A model generated the notes under the pieces. The model ran no database searches. It was not told the origin of the DNA and saw nothing but the letters and a program-made list of their open reading frames with translations. From NCBI GenBank assembly GCA_964369265.1, contig CAYJEV010000068.1, positions 1 through 9,787 of the forward strand: DNA of 9,787 bases, read 5' to 3'. Made by a program: the position numbers and the translations under genes. Shown one piece after another: positions 6,418 to 9,787 of this stretch (the stretch's first letter is position 1; each line of letters begins with the position of its first letter). This DNA is from DAMCAP01 sp964369265. GTDB taxonomy: Bacteria; Bacillota; Clostridia; Oscillospirales; Ruminococcaceae.

Positions 6418-7220
6418 TACTTATTACCTCCAACACTTTCAATTAGCTTAGTGTAGCTCTCAGTATATTCTGGAGCTGTCTTGTTAACAAACTCACCAAT
6501 TACGAACATTTTGTCGTAATCCTCTGTACCAGCTTTGTACATTGTGGAGTTTTCTTGAATCCATTTAATCATGCCAGCAGCATTGCCCTTCTTATTTTTT
6601 CTACCAAAGTAAGTTGGACATGTGGAAACAGCTTCAACAACAGAGAAGCCTTTGTTGCCTAGAGCGTTTTTAATATAGCTCTTTAGCTGATGCACATGAT
6701 AAACAGAGCCTCTAGCAACATATGTTGCGCCAGCACCCTTAGTTAGTGCAGTTAAATCGAATGTACGGTCAATGTTACCATAAACAGCAGTAGTTGCAAA
6801 AGCACCTGTTGGAGTTAGAGGAGAGTATTGACCAGAAGTCATTCCGTAGATGTTATTGTTGATGATGATTAGTGTAATATCTATATTTCTTCTGCAAGCG
6901 TGGATTAAGTGGTTACCACCAATTGCAGAGGAGTCGCCATCGCCTGAAATAACGATAACATTTAAATCTGGATTAGCCATCTTAACGCCTGTTGCAAATG
7001 CTAATGCACGTCCATGAGTTGTGTGAAGAGTGTTAAAGTTCATATATCCAGTTGCACGAGAAGAACAACCAATACCAGAAACGATAACTGTCTTTTCTTG
7101 GTCAATGCCTAATTCATCAACAGCATTGATAAGAGCCTTAACAACAATACCATTACCACAACCAGGACACCAGATATGAGGCATTTTATTTTGTCTTAAA
7201 TAATTTAATGTGTTGCTCAT
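6417..7220 (-). CDS. korB: 2-oxoacid:ferredoxin oxidoreductase, beta subunit (thiamine diphosphate binding)
   Basis: This subunit carries the thiamine diphosphate and one [4Fe-4S] cluster. The 267 residues are typical. Visible features are the cysteine pair WCPGCG (C18, C21), C52 in GIGCSS and C201 in STCPTYFG, the likely four cluster ligands. The ThDP/magnesium motif runs from GDGD (93-96) to NNNIYGMTSGQ (121-131). TPTG follows at 136-139. The enzyme decarboxylates a 2-oxoacid, transfers the acyl group to CoA and reduces ferredoxin; the reverse reaction fixes CO2. The gene overlaps the alpha stop codon by one base (TAATG), with GGAGG ten bases upstream. It lacks the alpha and gamma domains fused in pyruvate:ferredoxin oxidoreductases of the single-chain type. 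Confidence 0.93.
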   Translation of the reverse strand: MSNTLNYLRQNKMPHIWCPGCGNGIVVKALINAVDELGIDQEKTVIVSGIGCSSRATGYMNFNTLHTTHGRALAFATGVKMANPDLNVIVISGDGDSSAIGGNHLIHACRRNIDITLIIINNNIYGMTSGQYSPLTPTGAFATTAVYGNIDRTFDLTALTKGAGATYVARGSVYHVHQLKSYIKNALGNKGFSVVEAVSTCPTYFGRKNKKGNAAGMIKWIQENSTMYKAGTEDYDKMFVIGEFVNKTAPEYTESYTKLIESVGGNK

Positions 7221-8356
7221 TATTTAATTACCTCCATTGCATCTTTATATAGCTCTTCAGCTTTGAATAGCTCGCCTGTAATTTTAGTTAGGGAGTGTAC
7301 AGGAAGTCTTCCTCCAGCAACTCTCTCAACTTCAAGAACAAGTTGACCTAAGTTCATCTCAGGAACGATTACACACTTCTTGCCATTTGCAGCCTCTAAG
7401 AAAGCTTTCTCAGGGAAAGGCCAGATAGTCTTTGGAATAAACACGCCAGCTTTAATGCCGTTCTCTCTTAGTTGTCTAGCTGTGTACATTGCAGTTCTTG
7501 CAACAGAGCCATAAGCAACAAAAAGGACATCAGCATCTTCTGTCATGTAGTTTTGGTAGATAGCGATCTTTTCAGCATCGTTATTTACCTTGTTGCAAAG
7601 CCTTTGAACAAGCTCTGCGTTTTTAGCTGGGGAGTTTGTTGGGAAGCCAGTTTCGTCATGGGAAAGACCAGTTACATGATACTTATATCCAGTTCCGAAA
7701 GCAGCCATTGGAGGAACTAAAGAGCCTTCCTCACATTTATATGGTAGGTACTCGCTCTTTTCGCAAGTTGGAGCAGTACGGTTGATAATCTCGTAGTCGT
7801 CCTCAAACATAACGCCTTCTCTCATGTGGGCGATAACTTCGTCAGTCATAAGTAAAACTGGAGTACGATATTTTTCAGCATAGTTAAATGCAGTAATAGT
7901 TAAGTCGTGCATCTCCTTAACAGAAGAAGGACATAGGCAGATAACAGGGTGATCACCGTGTGTACCCCATTTAGCTTGCATAATGTCAGCTTGAGCTGGG
8001 GAAGTTGCTTGGCCAGTTGAAGGACCCATTCTCATGATGGAAACAACAACACAAGGAACTTCTGCCATCATTGCATAGCCTAAATTTTCTTGCTTTAGAG
8101 AGAAACCAGGACCAGAAGTTGCAGTCATAGTTTTAGCGCCAGTTAGAGCGCCGCCAATAACAGCAGCCATAGAAGCTATCTCATCTTCCATTTGGATAAA
8201 ACGTCCGCCAACCTTTGGCAGCTTTATAGATGCTTCCTCAGCAACTTCAGAAGATGGTGTGATTGGGTATCCAGCGAAGAAAGTCATTCCTGCACGAATA
8301 GCACCCATAACACAAGCCTCATTACCTTGAAGCAGTACAGCTTTTTTAGAACTCAT
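7220..8356 (-). CDS. korA: 2-oxoacid:ferredoxin oxidoreductase, alpha subunit
   Basis: This 378-residue subunit completes the active site with the beta subunit. It shows the family motifs YPITPSSE (30-37), MEDE (56-59) with the glutamate expected to activate ThDP, TSGPGFSL (80-87) and GPSTGQATSPAQADI (111-125). The GPSTGQ stretch is usual in 2-oxoglutarate and related 2-oxoacid oxidoreductases. The C-terminal third (about 270-378), with FVAYGSVARTA and a conserved PEMNLGQL, matches the transketolase C-terminal-like domain. It begins two bases after the delta gene, with GGAGG ten bases upstream. The reaction most consistent with the context is 2-oxoglutarate + CoA + oxidised ferredoxin to succinyl-CoA + CO2 + reduced ferredoxin. 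Valine- or isoleucine-derived oxoacids remain possible. Confidence 0.92.
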   Translation of the reverse strand: MSSKKAVLLQGNEACVMGAIRAGMTFFAGYPITPSSEVAEEASIKLPKVGGRFIQMEDEIASMAAVIGGALTGAKTMTATSGPGFSLKQENLGYAMMAEVPCVVVSIMRMGPSTGQATSPAQADIMQAKWGTHGDHPVICLCPSSVKEMHDLTITAFNYAEKYRTPVLLMTDEVIAHMREGVMFEDDYEIINRTAPTCEKSEYLPYKCEEGSLVPPMAAFGTGYKYHVTGLSHDETGFPTNSPAKNAELVQRLCNKVNNDAEKIAIYQNYMTEDADVLFVAYGSVARTAMYTARQLRENGIKAGVFIPKTIWPFPEKAFLEAANGKKCVIVPEMNLGQLVLEVERVAGGRLPVHSLTKITGELFKAEELYKDAMEVIK

Positions 8357-8358
8357 AG

Positions 8359-8547
8359 TTATTTAGCCTCCTTAACAAAAATTGCAAAATCAGGGCATCT
8401 TAGCTCGCAAAGCTTACATGAGATACAAGCTTCCTCATTTAGGACAACAGCCTTCTCATTTTCAATACCGAGAACTTGTTTTGGACAAAACGCAACGCAA
8501 ATCTCACAGCCTTTGCACCATTTTTGGTTTATTTCTAACTTTGACAT
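8359..8547 (-). CDS. korD: 2-oxoacid:ferredoxin oxidoreductase, delta subunit (2[4Fe-4S] ferredoxin-like)
   Basis: This 62-residue polyferredoxin subunit passes electrons from the catalytic subunits to external ferredoxin. Both cluster motifs CxxCxxCxxxCP are complete: C11, C14, C17, C21 and C41, C44, C47, C51. The two motifs are split by about 20 residues, as in bacterial-type 2[4Fe-4S] domains. It is the first gene of the leftward operon. An AGGAG lies roughly ten bases before the ATG, and the alpha gene starts two bases after its stop. An independent ferredoxin is conceivable, but the tight linkage and the delta-alpha-beta-gamma order argue for a subunit of the complex. Confidence 0.92.
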   Translation of the reverse strand: MSKLEINQKWCKGCEICVAFCPKQVLGIENEKAVVLNEEACISCKLCELRCPDFAIFVKEAK

Positions 8548-8583
8548 AACCGAAATTCTCCTCTCAATTATTGGGATTTTGCC

Positions 8584-8649
8584 TGCAAACTTTGATTTGC
8601 AACTGCCTTAACCCTATAATTTCAACATTTTAATAAACTTTTTGTTGAA
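8584..8649 (-). promoter_or_regulatory. Inverted repeats in the predicted leader of the oxidoreductase operon
   Basis: TGCAAA (8584-8589) and TTTGCA (8596-8601) form a 6-6-6 palindrome about 37 bases before the first start codon. TTCAACA (8621-8627) and TGTTGAA (8643-8649) form a second inverted repeat with a 15-base spacer. Both lie inside the roughly 150-base leader predicted from the promoter. They could be RNA hairpins or operator half-sites. No factor can be named. Confidence 0.4.
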
Positions 8650-8705
8650 TTACCTACTTCACGCATACTTAATAACAAATAAAATCAATAGTAGCGTACA
8701 TCTAT

Positions 8706-8734
8706 ATTGTACCTTTAAGCTGACTATTTGTCTA
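8706..8734 (-). promoter_or_regulatory. Sigma-A-type promoter of the oxidoreductase-mutase operon
   Basis: Read leftward, TAGACA (8734-8729) and TACAAT (8711-8706) are each one base off consensus, with an ideal 17-base spacer. The expected transcript start near 8699 gives a leader of about 150 bases before the delta subunit gene. The -35 overlaps a tandem repeat. No terminator is evident before 2333, so this promoter may serve all eight genes. Confidence 0.6.
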
Positions 8735-8750
8735 TACTTTTCTATACTTT
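8731..8750 (-). repeat. Tandem 10-bp repeat overlapping the -35 region
   Basis: TCTATACTTT occurs twice with no gap, at 8731-8740 and 8741-8750 (AAAGTATAGA in the direction of transcription). The copies are one helical turn apart and sit just upstream of and across the predicted -35 element, a position typical for an activator or repressor binding site. The identity of any binding protein is unknown. Confidence 0.6.
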
Positions 8751-8782
8751 TTATTAATTTCGTCATTTTAGCAGTATAAATG

Positions 8783-8882
8783 GCTATAAATTAAGGTATT
8801 TGTACAGTTTTTATAGCAGTTTGCCAGTTTAAGTCTTTTTATTGACCAAAAATATCAGCTAATTGCAAGTATACAAGCTGAT
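8783..8882. repeat. Two inverted repeats of unknown role
   Basis: GCTATAAA (8783-8790) is the reverse complement of TTTATAGC (8810-8817), with a 19-base spacer. ATCAGCT (8854-8860) is the reverse complement of AGCTGAT (8876-8882), with a 15-base spacer containing GTATAC, and is followed by TTT. The second could be a weak hairpin terminator or an operator. Neither has the GC content of a strong terminator. Confidence 0.4.
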
Positions 8883-9028
8883 TTTGAAGAAAATTTGAAA
8901 GTTTTATTGCAAAACAGCCATATTTTGTGATTTATTTATAATAAATGAACAGATAAAATATTGCTTTTTAAGCTCATTGGCTTCCATTTTTCAAAAAAGC
9001 TCAAAAAGGTATTTTTCAAGACTTTTTT

Positions 9029-9057
9029 TAGACTAAAAATGTTATAATTGTTATATT
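9029..9057 (+). promoter_or_regulatory. Promoter of the ZIP transporter gene
   Basis: A perfect TATAAT at 9043-9048 is preceded by TG one base upstream (9040-9041), an extended -10 that needs little -35. Overlapping it, TAGACT (9029-9034) and TATATT (9052-9057) lie 17 bases apart and could be used instead. The leader would be about 50 to 60 bases, ending in GGAGG (9101-9105). Confidence 0.6.
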
Positions 9058-9113
9058 TTCTTTTAGTTTTGCATATAAAATTACTTATTAGTATCTATTA
9101 GGAGGTTGTGAGC

Positions 9114-9787
9114 ATGAGCAGTGCAGTTTATTTAACATTTTTGTCTGGTGTATGCACTTTTATTGGAGGAATAATTGGAACTGTAATTAGAGGAAAGAGC
9201 CTTAGGTTTTTGGGGAGTATACTTTCGATGTCTGCTGGGATAATGATTGCTCTTTCTGCTACCGAAATTTTACCACACGCTTACTCAACCCTATCAATGC
9301 AGTTTGGCGGATATAGCATTTTAGTCATGGCTTTATTCTTCGTTATTGGCGCGCTTTTAATTATCACAATGAACATAATGACAGATTTTGAGGAACATTC
9401 TTTATACAGGCTTGGAGTGTTTTCTATGATAGCCTTAATCGCCCATAATATACCTGAGGGAATGGCTATATATTTAACGGCTGAATACGACATTAACTTA
9501 GGCTTGCCTTTAGCGTTGGGCGTTGCCATGCATAACATCCCTGAGGGAATAGCAATTGCGCTTCCAGTGTCGTATAGCAAAGGGGCGTTTAGAGGGCTTT
9601 TATACAGTTTAGTTGCTAGTTTATCAGAGCCAATTGGTGCGTTTATGGGAATGGGACTAAAAAGGAGCAACCTTATTGTGACTGACTATCTTTTGACAAT
9701 AGTTGCTGGAATGATGGTATATTTATGCATAAGCGAAATAATGCCTAAGGCGATGGAGCTTTGCGGCAAAAGGAGGCTTTTCATTGG
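9114..9787 (+). CDS. ZIP-family divalent metal transporter, 3' end beyond the window
   Basis: This membrane protein belongs to the ZIP (ZupT/GufA-like) family that imports zinc, iron, manganese or similar divalent metals. From the ATG at 9114 (GGAGG eight bases upstream) 224 codons are open to the window edge, so only the last part of a usual 240-270-residue protein is missing. Hydrophobic segments alternate with short loops throughout. The two signature motifs HNIPEG lie at 111-116 (helix IV) and 140-145 (helix V), supplying the H, N and E ligands of the binuclear metal site. E51, E172 in SLSEPIGA and E208 in SEIMPKA are further conserved acidic positions. There is no long histidine-rich loop. 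The gene has its own promoter and diverges from the oxidoreductase operon. Which metal it carries cannot be read from the sequence. An in-frame GTG two codons earlier sits too near the ribosome binding site. Confidence 0.9.
   Translation, partial: MSSAVYLTFLSGVCTFIGGIIGTVIRGKSLRFLGSILSMSAGIMIALSATEILPHAYSTLSMQFGGYSILVMALFFVIGALLIITMNIMTDFEEHSLYRLGVFSMIALIAHNIPEGMAIYLTAEYDINLGLPLALGVAMHNIPEGIAIALPVSYSKGAFRGLLYSLVASLSEPIGAFMGMGLKRSNLIVTDYLLTIVAGMMVYLCISEIMPKAMELCGKRRLFI

Larger units (their letters stand above)
8548..9113. other. AT-rich divergent intergenic control region
   Basis: These 566 bases separate the leftward oxidoreductase operon from the rightward transporter gene. I see no gene with a ribosome binding site; the best short frames are under 30 codons and lack one. 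The region carries a promoter for each side, a tandem 10-bp repeat at the oxidoreductase promoter, and several inverted repeats: 8584-8601, 8621-8649, 8783-8817, 8854-8882 and 8930-8946. The palindromic hexamer TTGCAA occurs three times by eye (8597-8602, 8863-8868, 8907-8912). I recognise no riboswitch. Confidence 0.6.

Noticed and set aside
8548..9113. Small protein gene or riboswitch in the large intergenic region
   Set aside because: Short frames such as the one starting with the ATG antisense to about 8988 run under 30 codons without a ribosome binding site. The sequence is too AT-rich and lacks conserved boxes of any riboswitch I know, including cobalamin.
9281..9670. A 129-codon frame on the - strand
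   Set aside because: It is antisense to the ZIP transporter gene, whose frame has both HNIPEG motifs, a GGAGG site and a promoter.
1..9787. CRISPR array, prophage, insertion sequence, toxin-antitoxin or defence genes
   Set aside because: There are no regularly spaced repeats, no transposase or integrase motifs, and all genes belong to central metabolism, regulation or transport.

Overview
The window looks like chromosomal DNA from a low-GC, anaerobic, Gram-positive-type bacterium (Bacillota; Clostridia or Negativicutes seem likely, but I cannot place it further). The grounds are AT-rich intergenic DNA, strong GGAGG ribosome binding sites before most genes, an oxygen-sensitive two-subunit Fe-S fumarase, a ferredoxin-dependent 2-oxoacid oxidoreductase, and a two-protein B12-dependent mutase typical of anaerobes.

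Layout. Bases 1-348 hold no convincing gene. They are GC-rich for an intergenic stretch and full of inverted and direct repeats. A promoter at 349-376 drives a rightward operon of fumarase alpha, fumarase beta and a DtxR/MntR-type metal-dependent repressor (411-2181), closed by a terminator at 2218-2252. A second terminator (2306-2333) serves the convergent leftward operon. Read from its promoter near 8706-8734, that operon runs 2-oxoacid:ferredoxin oxidoreductase delta, alpha, beta, gamma (8547-5881), methylmalonyl-CoA mutase large subunit (5804-4146), its B12-binding subunit (4125-3727), the MeaB G-protein chaperone (3718-2765) and methylmalonyl-CoA epimerase (2752-2348). A 566-bp AT-rich divergent intergenic region (8548-9113) follows. 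The right edge holds a ZIP-family metal transporter cut off by the window end.

How the genes fit together. The oxidoreductase, if it acts on 2-oxoglutarate, makes or consumes succinyl-CoA. The mutase and epimerase interconvert succinyl-CoA and (S)-methylmalonyl-CoA, MeaB protects and reloads the mutase, and fumarase interconverts fumarate and malate. Together this is a C4-dicarboxylate/propionate module centred on succinyl-CoA. No methylmalonyl-CoA decarboxylase or carboxyltransferase, succinyl-CoA synthetase or fumarate reductase lies in the window, so the end product and direction are inferred. The repressor beside the Fe-S fumarase, and the ZIP transporter, suggest a link to metal supply.

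I see no defence system, CRISPR array, prophage, insertion sequence, tRNA or rRNA. The coding content belongs to known families. The less explained parts are the structured left end, the repeat-bearing control region of the oxidoreductase operon, the repeat before the mutase, and the regulator placed in the fumarase operon.
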